Shown here: positions 10,706 to 20,900 of the stretch, in pieces
Numbering within the stretch: the first letter of the stretch is position 1
Layout of the letters: each line of letters begins with the position of its first letter
From: Pomphorhynchus laevis
Lineage: Eukaryota; Acanthocephala; Palaeacanthocephala; Echinorhynchida; Pomphorhynchidae
Length of the DNA: 64,000 nt
Assembly (NCBI GenBank): GCA_012934845.2
Contig: WNNJ02002286.1
Location: 23,889 to 87,888, forward strand
Reading direction: 5' to 3'
Notes under the pieces: generated by a model
What the model was told of the DNA's origin: nothing
The model's database searches: none
What the model saw: only the letters and a program-made list of their open reading frames with translations
Program-made: the position numbers and the translations under genes

Positions 10706-12480
10706 ATCCATGGCTGTAAGATAGCATGACTTTAGGAATTGTGCTTGTTGCTAAACATTCGTTCGTGAGGAGAGTATCCGGTCTCGGTGCACATGAGTGT
10801 TCTAATAGACGATAATACCGATGAAGCACTGCTTCCCATTGTTTCGGCGATTTCCCATCTGATTTCAACTTCAATTGTATCGTCTTCCAAATTATCCCGA
10901 CATCGCGCTACGCTTGTCCATTCCCATGTGGATTGTGTGATGTTGATAGACTATAGTCTACACCTGTTGATGACAGATAATCTTGGAATTCTTTGGATTG
11001 GAATCATAATTGTTGGTCCGAATGTATTTTAGCAGGACAACCGATTATACCAAAAATTTGCTTCAATAAATTGATAACCATCGATGACTAACAATCTGAA
11101 CATGGAATTGTCAATGGGAAGCGTGAGTATTCGTTTACTACGCAGAGTACATACCAATTGCGGGTCGTTGATTGTAATTGACCTTTAAAATCTATATTCA
11201 GCCGTTCGAATGTCTGAGTTGCAGTTTTTACATGGAATTATATCGGTTTACAAAATCATGGTCTCAATTCGGCACATGTTTTGCATTGCTCAATAATATT
11301 GATGATATCAGTCTTATCGAATGGAAGATCGTGTTGCTTAACATAATGCATCATCCGTGTAATTCCCGGATGGCATAACGAAGTGTGTATCTTTTGTAGA
11401 TCCGTTATTCGTTTATAACCAGTGTAAGCACATGTCATTCTGGACATGGCGTCAGCAACTGTGCTGTTTGAACCCGGACGATACTGGATGTCATATTGAT
11501 ACGGAGCTAGTTCTAAGCGCCATCTAGCGACTTTGTCATTTTTTATTTTGTTCGTATTGTCTCGTTTTAACATGTAGTTCACTGATCTCTGATCGGTGAT
11601 TATCGTGAAATGTCGTCCAAGCAAGAAATGTCGACAGTGCTGAATGGTATTGACGATTGTTTGAACTTCCTTTTCTATGATTGGTTGTCGTAGTGAAGTC
11701 TTTGGCGACGTTTGAGATAAAAATGCGGTCGGATTATCGTTTTGAATGAGAACCGCACCAATTGCGGAATACGACGCATCAGTTTCAAGGATAAGTGGCT
11801 TTCCAAGCGTAAATGTAGATAATGTTGCGTTCGCTATTTCCTTCTTGAATGCTTTAATTACTCTTATTATTTCTAATGAAGGGGGTCAAGATTCATCTAT
11901 GAAGTTATCGCTACTTCCAGTGTCAACAAGAGTATTAAGGTTATTTTTATCAATTGAGATTGTTTGAAGGTTGTTAAACATTAATTGGTCGGAACCATTA
12001 ATTGAGCACAGGGCAGCAGAGAAGTTAGTTGGTTTACTATTCTTTCTTGATTTGAATGATGACGAAAGGTGTCCAGTTTTTCCACACGTATGGCAAACAG
12101 AGTTTCGAGCTGGGCGTCGGATACGGGGATGATAGACTCGACCACAAAAGTAGCATCATGTGTTGCTACTAAGCCTGTTTGTATTTCCAGAAAATCGTTG
12201 GGCCACGGCTAGATTAGGATCATTCGTCGAATCATATGTGCTATCGATTAAATTTTTTTCAGTTACCAGGCTGGCTAGGGTTTGTTCTGTTGAAGAGAAT
12301 ACAGCTGCTTGCGAATTAGCTGCCTTGGGGGATTTAGCAATTGCAATCAAGTCGTTCAAATCGGATTTGCGAGATTATAGTAATCGTTGCCTTATTTAAG
12401 AAATATGTAGTCCCTGAATAAATGTGAAGTGAATGATCAGTGCTTTCATCGACATTATTGTCCATTATAACACTCATGTG
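10706..12480 (-). mobile_element. Gypsy-2 internal parts: integrase, RNase H/RT, protease, gag
   Basis: Minus-strand remnants in the usual Ty3/Gypsy order. The integrase region is left of about 11250, and RNase H plus the integrase zinc-binding region are at 11256-11624. RT remnants lie to about 11870, and protease and the gag end with a zinc knuckle to about 12400. They are clearly related to the better preserved Gypsy-1 frames. Broken; fossil. Confidence 0.75.
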
Positions 12481-12639
12481 TACCACGACCGGATACTCAC
12501 CTCACGAACGAATTTTTAGCCACAAGCACAATATTTCAGTGTTTCCTTAACACTGAAACGAATATGTTGCAATAAACGTGTTCAATTAGCTTCATCTTCC
12601 TGTTTCGTTCTTGTTCGTCATGATTGCAATGTTACAATT

Positions 12640-13044
12640 CGTTTCATGGATCGAGTATTCGCAAATACTCGATTTTTATTATGCCAAGTTTATGCTCACC
12701 TGTGATTCTTGGTTGAGATTTCCTAACACAACTTGCGCACGTTATTTTTCAATTTGGTGATCGAAAGCCTGGCATCACTTTAGCCGCTTTATACACATCT
12801 GATGCAATGCATGTTGACCCGAATACTATTTTTTCTGATATACCAAAAAATCTACATCCCATTTCTACCAAATCTCGTCGCCAAACCCACGAAAATGCCA
12901 AGTTAATCATCACCAAAATAGAACTACTGTTGAAGCGAGATATTATTGAAGAGAGTCGGTCGCCGTGGAGGGCACAAGCTCTAGTTGTTTCAAATCAAAA
13001 GAATTTCTTGGTTATTATAAACTCTTACAATATGTCGAATGAAG
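12640..13044 (+). mobile_element. Gypsy pol fragment (start of RT) in plus orientation
   Basis: A plus-strand piece (best frame 12807-13044) matches the linker and start of the reverse transcriptase seen in Gypsy-1. It lies against the right LTR of Gypsy-2 in the direction opposite to the rest of that element, which shows internal rearrangement. Fossil. Confidence 0.65.
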
Positions 13045-13132
13045 TGTCGTAATCGGGTAAATCGAGTAGACGTAAATAGGGTTTTTATTGAACATATCTA
13101 CAATAAATAGTTAGTAAACGATTATAAGTAGT
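13045..13132 (-). repeat. Gypsy-2 LTR (right), first part
   Basis: First 88 bp of the right 121-bp LTR, interrupted at 13132 by the Gypsy-1 insertion and continued at 17328-17360. Confidence 0.85.
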
Positions 13133-13212
13133 TGTAATGATAAACCAAATAAGGCTTTATTCAACAATCTAGAATATAGTTATACAATATGATTACATGT
13201 TAGATTATCACA
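13133..13212 (-). repeat. Gypsy-1 LTR (3' on the element)
   Basis: 80 bp, TGTAATGATAAACC...GATTATCACA. On the element's strand it holds a TATA-like stretch and the polyadenylation signal within GTTGAATAAAGCC. Identical to 17243-17322. Confidence 0.92.
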
Positions 13213-15924
13213 GTCTTCCCCGATTATATAATCGTCTAGGTACTTCGGAGTTCTTCTATCCCTAGGACTACGCCGTAATTCTTGAAGTCTATTATGTTCG
13301 ACTTGTTGATTCTCTTCACTCCGATAGTTACCGATTCCAACTTGTGTAATATTATCAGCTCCATTCAATGATTGTCGTGATACGATTGTCGAGTCGGTTT
13401 TTGAATGCATGCCGTCTCCTTCTGATGTCCGATCAATCAGTAGCATATCGTTATCTATGTTAGAATTTGTAATAGGGTACCTGGTCAGTCTTCTTACGGA
13501 CACATTCATCTCTTTCCCGCAAGGTTTCCGAATAGTAGCGTAGTTACCATTTGATTGTAAGATTTCAGCCTGCGAAAACAACGGATTTGATTTAGACATT
13601 GGATTCTGATTTAAAAGCACGTTTTCACCTGTTCCCAACCATCTCGGAACGATACATTTGTTACAAGAATTCCTTGGGAAAGAAAATAGTCGTTGATGTG
13701 GAGTCTCCCCTATCGCGGTACACAGTAAGCTGCGCAAAGATGACAAAACCAATGGCAGAACAAATTCCCATTCCGCCAGTGTTTTCCTGTGAGTTTTGAG
13801 GGCGAGTTGGGTTGTCTTCCAGATTATTCCAACGAATCGTTCGGCCTGTCCGTTACCACGTGGGTTGTAGCACGAACTGCGGGTGCAGCTAATACCGCGA
13901 GAATTTAGATACGTTCGGAATTCGTTGGATTGAAAACATGTTGCTTGGTCACTGTGAACGTTGGCTGGGTAACCAAAAACACTGAAGATTTGATTCAGGC
14001 AATTGATGACTGATATAGAAGATGTATCCTTACACGGTATGGCGAACGGAAAGCGAGAATATTCGTCAACGACACAAAGGATATATTTGTTTTCTGTAGT
14101 TGATGTCAATGGGCCTTTAAAGTCAATGCTTAGCCGTTCAAATGGATGCGTAGCCTTGATGACATGTGCTGTTTCTGGTCTAGCGTATCGAGGCTTCAAT
14201 TCGGCGCAAATTTGACACGAAGAGACAACGTCCGCAACGTCACTTTTGTCAAAAGGTAACTCATGCGAACGAACGTAGTGAAGTAATCGACTGACACCCG
14301 GATGACACAATGAATTATGCAAGATCTTAAGATCATTAACTGTTTTGCAAGACGAACATGTTATCCTAGACATTGCGTCAGCAGCTTTATTTGATTGTCC
14401 GGGCCGGTATTCAATGCCAAAATTGTAAGGTGCAAGTTCAATTCTCCATCGAGCGATTTTGTCACTTTTTATGCGATTCGACAGTTTTTGATCAAACATA
14501 AATGACACTGACCTCTGATCGGTTTTGACAATGAAATAGCGTCCTAGCAGGAAATGCTTCCAATATTTAAGAGCTTCCACAATCGCGTAAGCCTCCTTTT
14601 CCACACTCGACTGTCGCAACGCTGTTTTAGGCAAGGATCGTGAATAGAAGGCGACGGGGCAGTTGTTTTGACTGAGCACCGCGCCGATAGATGAATATGA
14701 GGCGTCAGTTTCAACAGTCAAGGAAAGATCCGGATTGTAAGCACATAAAAATGAATTCGAGATTTCCGACTTTATTTCTTCTATCTGTCGGATGACAGCA
14801 CGATCGAGGGGAAAATCTTTCGATTCTACCAGTGGGCGTATCTTTGCCGAGAAAGAAGGGATCCACCTCGAATAGTAAGCGAGCATACCGAGGAGTCTCT
14901 GTAGTGAAGTGTGATTTTCCGGAATCGGGTAAGTAAGAAATGGCTTAATTCTTTCAGTGTCAGGTTTGATGCAACCATGTCGAATATGGTAGCCCAAAAA
15001 ATTGAGTTGTGTCTTGCCCAAACGCGACTTTTCCGGAGAGAATTTGATGTTGAGCTGATTAGCGATGGCCGTTAGACGATCTAGTCTTTTGTCGTGTTCA
15101 TCAGTGCTATTTCCACACACGATGATGTCATCTAAGTAAGCAAATACTCCTTCAAGTTGATAGTGTTCGATGAGGTTATTCATGATTCGTTGGAAAGCAG
15201 AAACAGCATTTGTAAGCCCAAAAGGAATTCGCTGGAATTCGTACAAACGTCCTGATGCTTCGAAAGCCGTGTATTTTTTATCTTCCTCCAGCAATGGAAT
15301 CTGATAGTAAGCACTGGAAAGATCGAGCGTCGAAAACACGGAATGTGTTGCAATCTTCGAAATGAGGTCATCGATATTAGGAAGAGGGTAGGCATCCAAA
15401 GATGTGAATCGGTTAATAGTTTGCGAGTAGTCGACAACCATTCTCTGTCTACCATTCCTATTTGTAACAACAAGAACCTGTGAGCGCCAAGGCGATCTGC
15501 TTTCTCGAATAATGCCGGATTTGAGTAAGTTAGCTACTTGGCTTCGAATAAACTCGGCGTTTGATAGTGTCTGTCTTCTTGATTTCGTGGCAACTGGAAT
15601 GAGATGTTTCGGCAAATTCGGAAAAAGTGTTAATGGCTGGATTTTTATGGCAGATGCTGGAGATATGTTAGCGAGAGTTAGTCCAGGCAAATTTCCACCG
15701 AATGGGAACGTTATGAATTCATGTTCCTTCATGAATTCTCTGCCTAATATGGCATCAGCGCATAATGACGACAACAATGAAAAACGGCAGCGTGGATAAG
15801 TATTTTTATTCAACTCAATGTTTGTTGTGCACTCAACAAACAAACGCCACTCAACAGCCTGCCGAATCCAGCAAGGGGAACGGAAAGACGTCAGAGGCAG
15901 AGAAGTCGACGGATGTGGCAGCAA
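13180..15924 (-). CDS. Gypsy-1 pol (RT, RNase H, integrase), fossil
   Basis: A 914-codon open frame of Ty3/Gypsy pol type. In order it carries the RT (about 15500-14900), an RNase H domain (about 14750-14400), the H2C2 integrase zinc region (about 14330-14200) and the integrase core (about 14150-13750). An arginine-rich C-terminal end runs just into the LTR. In this family pol normally follows gag and is reached by read-through or frameshift. It belongs to the element above and is not a host gene. Confidence 0.9.
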   Translation of the reverse strand: MLPHPSTSLPLTSFRSPCWIRQAVEWRLFVECTTNIELNKNTYPRCRFSLLSSLCADAILGREFMKEHEFITFPFGGNLPGLTLANISPASAIKIQPLTLFPNLPKHLIPVATKSRRQTLSNAEFIRSQVANLLKSGIIRESRSPWRSQVLVVTNRNGRQRMVVDYSQTINRFTSLDAYPLPNIDDLISKIATHSVFSTLDLSSAYYQIPLLEEDKKYTAFEASGRLYEFQRIPFGLTNAVSAFQRIMNNLIEHYQLEGVFAYLDDIIVCGNSTDEHDKRLDRLTAIANQLNIKFSPEKSRLGKTQLNFLGYHIRHGCIKPDTERIKPFLTYPIPENHTSLQRLLGMLAYYSRWIPSFSAKIRPLVESKDFPLDRAVIRQIEEIKSEISNSFLCAYNPDLSLTVETDASYSSIGAVLSQNNCPVAFYSRSLPKTALRQSSVEKEAYAIVEALKYWKHFLLGRYFIVKTDQRSVSFMFDQKLSNRIKSDKIARWRIELAPYNFGIEYRPGQSNKAADAMSRITCSSCKTVNDLKILHNSLCHPGVSRLLHYVRSHELPFDKSDVADVVSSCQICAELKPRYARPETAHVIKATHPFERLSIDFKGPLTSTTENKYILCVVDEYSRFPFAIPCKDTSSISVINCLNQIFSVFGYPANVHSDQATCFQSNEFRTYLNSRGISCTRSSCYNPRGNGQAERFVGIIWKTTQLALKTHRKTLAEWEFVLPLVLSSLRSLLCTAIGETPHQRLFSFPRNSCNKCIVPRWLGTGENVLLNQNPMSKSNPLFSQAEILQSNGNYATIRKPCGKEMNVSVRRLTRYPITNSNIDNDMLLIDRTSEGDGMHSKTDSTIVSRQSLNGADNITQVGIGNYRSEENQQVEHNRLQELRRSPRDRRTPKYLDDYIIGEDCDNLTCNHIV

Positions 15925-16131
15925 CAGAGGAGGACAACGACGCTGTTTTTCTTACCGCCTCGGAGGACCGTGACTGTACGAAATGCCGACAAATATGTAG
16001 ACACCTTGCAACAGCTTGCCGAATCCAGCAACGTGGACGGGGAGACGTCAAAGGCAGACAAGTCCACGGATAAGGCGGAATCAAAAGAATAGCGACGCTG
16101 TTTTTCCTTAAAATTTTATTTATCTTTATTT

Positions 16132-17217
16132 TTATTTATTTGAGCTGTATATTGATTGTTTTGTTGTGCACTGTTTTGTAATTGTGGCCCAAGAGGAGGA
16201 GGACGCCATATAAACTGTTTTACAGCAAGATGTGGTTGTCAGTTGTAATTTATGTGCGATATTCGTGTCAATGAAATTTTCTGAACTGCCCGTATCTAGA
16301 AGACATTCGATTTGTTGACCATTGATTGTAATGGAAGTCAATGAACTTGGATCCTCTAAGTTGGACATGGAACATAACGCCGATGAAGTCGAGGTGGAAA
16401 ATTTTAATTTTGATTGACAGACTTTGGCAAAATGACCATGTTTAGAACAAATGTTGCAAGTAACGTCTCTTGCAGGACACTTACTGCGGGGGTGATAATG
16501 ATTACCGCAAAAGTAACAGCGTTTGGTAATTTTGTTTCGCAAGGCTGCGTTAATCGATTTGTCATCATCGAATTCGGAATGGGAGGGTTCGTTATTGTTG
16601 TCCGCTGAAACCGATGCTAGCATTGATCTTGTCTCGTCATTTGAAGTAAAAACGGCTGCTTGTTGTTGTGCGGCCTCTAGAGATGATGCCATTAAAACAA
16701 TTTCATCGAAGTCAGTTTTATTCGATTCGAGTATCCTCTCACGTATATAAGAATTTAGTAGACCATGGACGAGGGCGTCAATGATATGGCTTCGACGGTT
16801 AGTTGCGGCATCGACATCTTCAAAATTACACTTTGTTGCCAACTCTTCAAGTTTTCTCACATATTGCTGGATATTCATCGTTTTATCTTGACGACAAGTA
16901 TGCAGTTGAAATCTATTAAAAACCGCGTTAACTGGCTTCTGAAATTGCTTATCGAGTATATTTAAGGCTGAGTCGAATGTTCTAGAATCTTTGATCAGTA
17001 AGTAAAGTCTTGATGACAGTAAGTTAATGAGTACAAATCGTTTCTGGTCATCTGTTACTGTGACTTGCAACGAGAAAAAATTTTGTAGCTTTTGGCGCCA
17101 GTGAATCCATTCGTCTTGACAATCTGATGTGTCTGGATCCAGATTGAAAGGTTGAGGTATAAGAAGTTTATCCATGGAAACGTTGGACGTCAATTGTTGA
17201 AAATCCGAGTTCAACAC
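16132..17217 (-). CDS. Gypsy-1 gag with zinc knuckle and protease region, fossil
   Basis: A 361-codon frame: an alpha-helical capsid-like part first, then a CCHC-type zinc knuckle pair (around 16520-16430), then the start of the aspartic protease (DTGS-type motif near 16280). It begins about 25 bp inside the right LTR, as expected for gag. Related gag remains are seen at 11900-12400 (Gypsy-2) and 46391-47024 (Gypsy-3). Confidence 0.88.
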   Translation of the reverse strand: MLNSDFQQLTSNVSMDKLLIPQPFNLDPDTSDCQDEWIHWRQKLQNFFSLQVTVTDDQKRFVLINLLSSRLYLLIKDSRTFDSALNILDKQFQKPVNAVFNRFQLHTCRQDKTMNIQQYVRKLEELATKCNFEDVDAATNRRSHIIDALVHGLLNSYIRERILESNKTDFDEIVLMASSLEAAQQQAAVFTSNDETRSMLASVSADNNNEPSHSEFDDDKSINAALRNKITKRCYFCGNHYHPRSKCPARDVTCNICSKHGHFAKVCQSKLKFSTSTSSALCSMSNLEDPSSLTSITINGQQIECLLDTGSSENFIDTNIAHKLQLTTTSCCKTVYMASSSSWATITKQCTTKQSIYSSNK

Positions 17218-17242
17218 AATTCAACACAATTGTTGAATAAAT

Positions 17243-17322
17243 TGTAATGATAAACCAAATAAGGCTTTATTCAACAATCTAGAATATAGTTATACAATAT
17301 GATTACATGTTAGATTATCACA
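17243..17322 (-). repeat. Gypsy-1 LTR (5' on the element)
   Basis: 80 bp, identical by eye to 13133-13212, followed by the GTAGT target repeat. Confidence 0.92.
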
Positions 17323-17327
17323 GTAGT

Positions 17328-17360
17328 TGATAACATTCTTTTATTTGAGATATCATGACA
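17328..17360 (-). repeat. Gypsy-2 LTR (right), second part
   Basis: The remaining 33 bp of the right Gypsy-2 LTR beyond the Gypsy-1 insertion, ending ATCATGACA and followed by the AGTAT target repeat. Confidence 0.85.
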
Positions 17361-18237
17361 AGTATGGAATATTCTCCATGATTGTACTCACCCCCTAAAA
17401 AATTTTAAAACTAAGGAATCAGTCTTCATGATACGCCATTCTTGGATGTTGAAGAGAAATAGATTTAATCTAACCCGAATAAGATGTCTCCGTCTACGTG
17501 TTATTCAAACGTGAATAGTCTTTTCGAAGAGTTGTATCGACAGAAATAATTTAAATTTTAACAGATTGGACGTTGACCCGGCAGTAAAGATGCTCAAGAC
17601 ATTATATAATTAATTGACTTTTAAACTATTTAATTTTATTTGTGTTTGTGATGCAACTGTAGAAGCTTTTGTTTCATTTTGTTGTTAATTTTTTTATCTT
17701 TTACAATAATCATTAACATTTGCAGTCAATGTTTGTTTGTCCGAGCTTTAAAATAATGTTTTGATCTACCAAATGTTTCTGAATGAGATATAGCAACTTC
17801 TAATACAATTCGATGCCGCTTGGCACAAAGTGAAGGCAAATCGTCTTTTTATGCTCGTAATGCAATGGCTGTGTTCTTATTTTAGCTGTATTGCTTGTAG
17901 TTTTGCGATTATCTGTAATATTGATTACGCACTTTTCCCAATCACACAACCGCATGAAAATATTATTGGAATAAAAATACCACGCTCTAATAGTGAGATG
18001 CGTTCTTGGTATTTGCTTCGTTTGCGAGTTGTATGATAATCGAACACCGTTGAATCACCTGCTGAGTACGATATGGCATGATTGTTAAATACTACAACAT
18101 CAAAAAACGTTCAATCATACCGTTTTTCAAAAAGGCCACTGCAAACAATGTCTACTCGTGGCTGTTTATCTCTACTGGTACTGTGTTTTTCAAAAATAAC
18201 ATCTGCTTCAACATTTTGAAGATGCGGTTCAATTTGG
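17361..18237. other. Unassigned AT-rich stretch
   Basis: No element or gene recognised. Small frames (for example 17830-18036) lack any domain or splice support. It may be genomic DNA that predates the insertions on both sides. Confidence 0.5.
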
Positions 18238-18745
18238 ATGTCATCAGCCTTTTCGCCAATTATCCAAAATCCATCATCTTACCCCTACAACGCATCATCA
18301 ACTCTGCCGTTCGAGTGCTCCTACGTATCCGTCACTTTGACCACACATCATATATTGCCCAAATCTGATGGCCCACCAGCCACATCCGCATCCAACTCCG
18401 CCTTCTCGTTACTTTTTATCTCATCGCTGTCGGCTCCCCATCGTTCACCAACATCCCTTTCTTAGACGACACACGCACCACCTCTCCATCGTTGCGTTTC
18501 CGTAGTTTCCTCTAACTCCAGGTTCCCAATTACTCCAACAACTACGGTCTCCGATCCTTACTCGTCACCGCCCCACTCGCCTGGAATCAGCTCCCTCTCG
18601 ACGTATGCCGTACTCCCTCCTTTATCACATTCAAATACCTCCTCCATTTCCACTTTCTCGACAATGATTTAGATTTTTGTTTGGTTTTTCTCGTAATCAT
18701 ATAAGGGTACGCTGGCACGCATTTGCCACGTTAAAATAAATCTGT
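18238..18745 (+). mobile_element. LINE A copy 3, 3' end
   Basis: Plus-strand LINE A RT C-terminus (SIILPLQRIINSAVRVLLR at about 18275) and 3' end with GCCACGTTAAAATAAAT at about 18727. It is 5'-truncated and the frame is broken. About 500 bp, comparable to the 3' ends at 3307-3907 and 47926-48590. Confidence 0.85.
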
Positions 18746-18814
18746 ATTTTAAGCTTGACAGTCCTTTAGCAAGTAAGTTGCGTGTATTACTGTGGCGACA
18801 TATATATAATGATA

Positions 18815-20558
18815 TTTAAGCTATCTAATTTACTTTCCCTACTACCCGTAGCCCACTTGTACCCACTCTTCTCTTTAAATACTTCCCTCCCAGAACTATT
18901 CCACATTCTTCCCGTTTCATCTGATGAAGTTTCTTCGGTTCTGATGTCATTACCTAATAAAACCTGCCCTTCTGACCCAATTCCCACTCACTTGCTTAAA
19001 ATATCTGCTCCTCTATCTCACCCTTCCTAACCACATTGTTCAACTCGTCCATCCGTAGCCGTACATTTCCTTCCATCTGGAAATGCGCAACTGTTCGTCC
19101 TCTCATCAAAAAGCAATCTCTCGACTCCTCACTACCATCTTCGTACCGTCCAATCTCAATTCTCCCAAACCTCTCTAAACTCCTTGACCGTCTCGTTCTC
19201 AAGCAACTTAATACATATCTCTTTTCCTCTAACTTGTTTCCTCTCTTCCAAGCCGCTTTTCGCTCTAATCACTCTACTGAAATTGCCTGTCTTAAAGTTT
19301 ATAATGACTTACTCATCTCGCGCGATCATAAATTATGTAGTGTCATAGTTTCTCTTGATCTATCGTCTGCTTTTGACATCGTCGATCACTCGATTCTTCT
19401 ACATCGTCTTCGTCATGATTATGGCTGCTCTTTACCCACTGTATCATGGTTTTCTTCATATCTATCAAATCGTACATTTCGCGTCTATTTTAACTCTTCT
19501 CTCTCCCATCCTTCATCCATCCCGGCCGGTGTTCCACAAGGCTCCGTATTAGGCCCTATGCTTTTCTCTCTTCTTCTCGGTGACTTGTCTTCAATTTCTC
19601 ATAAATTTAACTTCCATGTTATGCAATATGCTGATGTCATTATCATCTATGCTCACGCACCTGCTTATCGTATTCATGATCTTAGTGTTTCTGTTTCCAG
19701 CTGTCTTGTCTCAATTTCCAATCATCTTTATTCCCTTCGCCTTTCTCTGAATCTTGATAAATCTAAAATTATGTGGATCCTACCTCGAAGCTTCGGCGTA
19801 GAACCTCCTTCCGTATCACTAAATTCTACAATTCTTCCTATCGTTGATATTCTTGTTTACCTAGGCTTTCATTTCGACAACCGACTTTCACTTAAACCTT
19901 TCGTTAGTGATAAAGTACTCTCATCTACCTTGATACTCTGCAATCTCCGTCAAGTTCGTAGATTGATCGATTTCCCTTCTTGTATGCCTCTCATATCTTA
20001 TCTTCTTTTCTCAATACTTGATTACTGTCTTAGTCTATTTTCCAGCTCACCTAAATACACTCTTCTTCCTTTACAACGCATCATCAACGCTGCCGTCCGA
20101 GTTCTCCTCCGTCTTCGTCGTTTTGATCATACATCCTACCATCTTGCTTCTCTCGATTTGCCTACAATTTAGTGTCGTGTTCAAATTCGTCTTCTTATCG
20201 TTGCTTTCCGCCTTGTAACTCTTCATACCCCTTCATTTCTCAATCTTCCTTTTCTTGATAATTCTCGTTCTGTTTACTGTTCCTTGCGTTCCTGTAATTC
20301 CCTTCTTTTACATGTCCTAAACTACTCTACCTCTTTTGTCTTCCGCTCTTTCGTTGTGGCTGCTCCTCTCTTGTGGAATCAACTGCCTATTCATATCCGC
20401 CAATCAACATCTATGCCGTGCTTCAAACGCCAAATCCAATTCCATTTCAACAATTAACTAATTATCTGTGACTTTTGATGTTCTTTTTTTTGTTTGTTAG
20501 TGGTCATGTAAGCGTGCATTTTGCACGCATTTGCCACGTTAAATAAATTATTGTATTA
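18815..20558 (+). mobile_element. LINE B copy 2, 5'-truncated
   Basis: The best preserved LINE B piece: linker and RT fingers (18815-19035), a long RT frame (19036-20172), the C-terminal region to about 20460, and a 3' end with the GCGTGCA/TGCACGC stem-loop at 20512-20528 followed by CCACGTTAAATAAATTATT. It starts abruptly at the end of LINE A copy 3. Confidence 0.88.
19036..20172 (+). CDS. LINE B reverse transcriptase (partial ORF2)
   Basis: A 378-codon frame without internal stops, starting inside ORF2 (there is no true start codon upstream in this truncated copy). Motifs in order: YRPISILPNLSKLLDRL near residue 36, SNHSTEIACLKVYND near 78, DLSSAFDIVDHS near 108, GVPQGSVLGP near 168. At residues 198-201 the catalytic YADD reads YADV (codon 201, GTC), whereas LINE B copy 1 keeps YADD. 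The loss of a metal-binding Asp should abolish activity. The C-terminal thumb runs to the stop. CR1/L2-like by the HST-E-A-L-x-V motif. Confidence 0.85.
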   Translation: MFNSSIRSRTFPSIWKCATVRPLIKKQSLDSSLPSSYRPISILPNLSKLLDRLVLKQLNTYLFSSNLFPLFQAAFRSNHSTEIACLKVYNDLLISRDHKLCSVIVSLDLSSAFDIVDHSILLHRLRHDYGCSLPTVSWFSSYLSNRTFRVYFNSSLSHPSSIPAGVPQGSVLGPMLFSLLLGDLSSISHKFNFHVMQYADVIIIYAHAPAYRIHDLSVSVSSCLVSISNHLYSLRLSLNLDKSKIMWILPRSFGVEPPSVSLNSTILPIVDILVYLGFHFDNRLSLKPFVSDKVLSSTLILCNLRQVRRLIDFPSCMPLISYLLFSILDYCLSLFSSSPKYTLLPLQRIINAAVRVLLRLRRFDHTSYHLASLDLPTI

Positions 20559-20560
20559 TT

Positions 20561-20900
20561 ATTCTCAACAGTTTTCGCCATGTTCTCATTTAGCAAGGCT
20601 TCTGTCATCAGATGTGATACTTCTGGATGTAATGCACATAAGTATTCTTTGACTGTTTTATCATCTAGAAGGTCATTAGATTGCATTACTCCAATATCCG
20701 TATTCTCTTCGATCTATTTAGCCGCCGCTGTGATTTTCCCTTGGTTCATCAAGCGACAATAGGCTTTCGTCCGTTGAAGCAATTTCCTCTGTTCGTAACA
20801 AAGAGAAAACTAATCCTGCAATATACGCGCATCCTCAAACAGCTCATTTTTGTAAGCGACACGAGCTTGTAGCTCATTTGCTTCTGTTTGTTATAATAAT
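20561..20900 (-). mobile_element. Fragment of an RLE-type retroelement ORF (N-terminal region)
   Basis: On the minus strand a protein-like frame reads RKLLQRTKAYCRLMNQGKI, followed after a stop by a 60-codon frame (20504-20686) with LLDDKTVKEYLCALHPEV. The pattern 'R..G.I..A.......D.G........T...L...HP' recalls the region upstream of the RT in elements that end in the zinc-finger plus nuclease domain found at 43959-44648. This link is from memory of that protein family and is tentative. The frame is broken. Confidence 0.4.

Larger units (their letters stand above)
13133..17322 (-). mobile_element. Gypsy-1: nearly whole Ty3/Gypsy fossil with 80-bp LTRs
   Basis: A 4190-bp minus-strand Ty3/Gypsy element. 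The two 80-bp LTRs (13133-13212 and 17243-17322) are identical by eye, start TG and end CA. The 5-bp repeat GTAGT sits directly outside each (13128-13132 and 17323-17327). Parts in order on its strand are gag with a zinc knuckle, protease, RT, RNase H and integrase. It looks almost whole, with about one or two breaks. It inserted into the LTR of Gypsy-2. Identical LTRs imply a recent insertion, although 80 bp gives a weak clock. Confidence 0.92.
9796..17360 (-). mobile_element. Gypsy-2: outer Ty3/Gypsy LTR fossil
   Basis: A minus-strand Ty3/Gypsy element bounded by 121-bp LTRs, 9796-9916 on the left and a right copy split into 13045-13132 and 17328-17360 by the younger Gypsy-1 insertion. The LTRs start TGTCG and end GACA, and the 5-bp host repeat AGTAT lies on both outer sides. 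The LTRs differ at about ten of 121 positions, so it is clearly older than Gypsy-1. Inside are parts of integrase, RNase H/RT, protease and gag, a LINE A piece (10297-10705) and a pol piece in opposite orientation. It is badly broken (many breaks) and rearranged. Confidence 0.85.
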
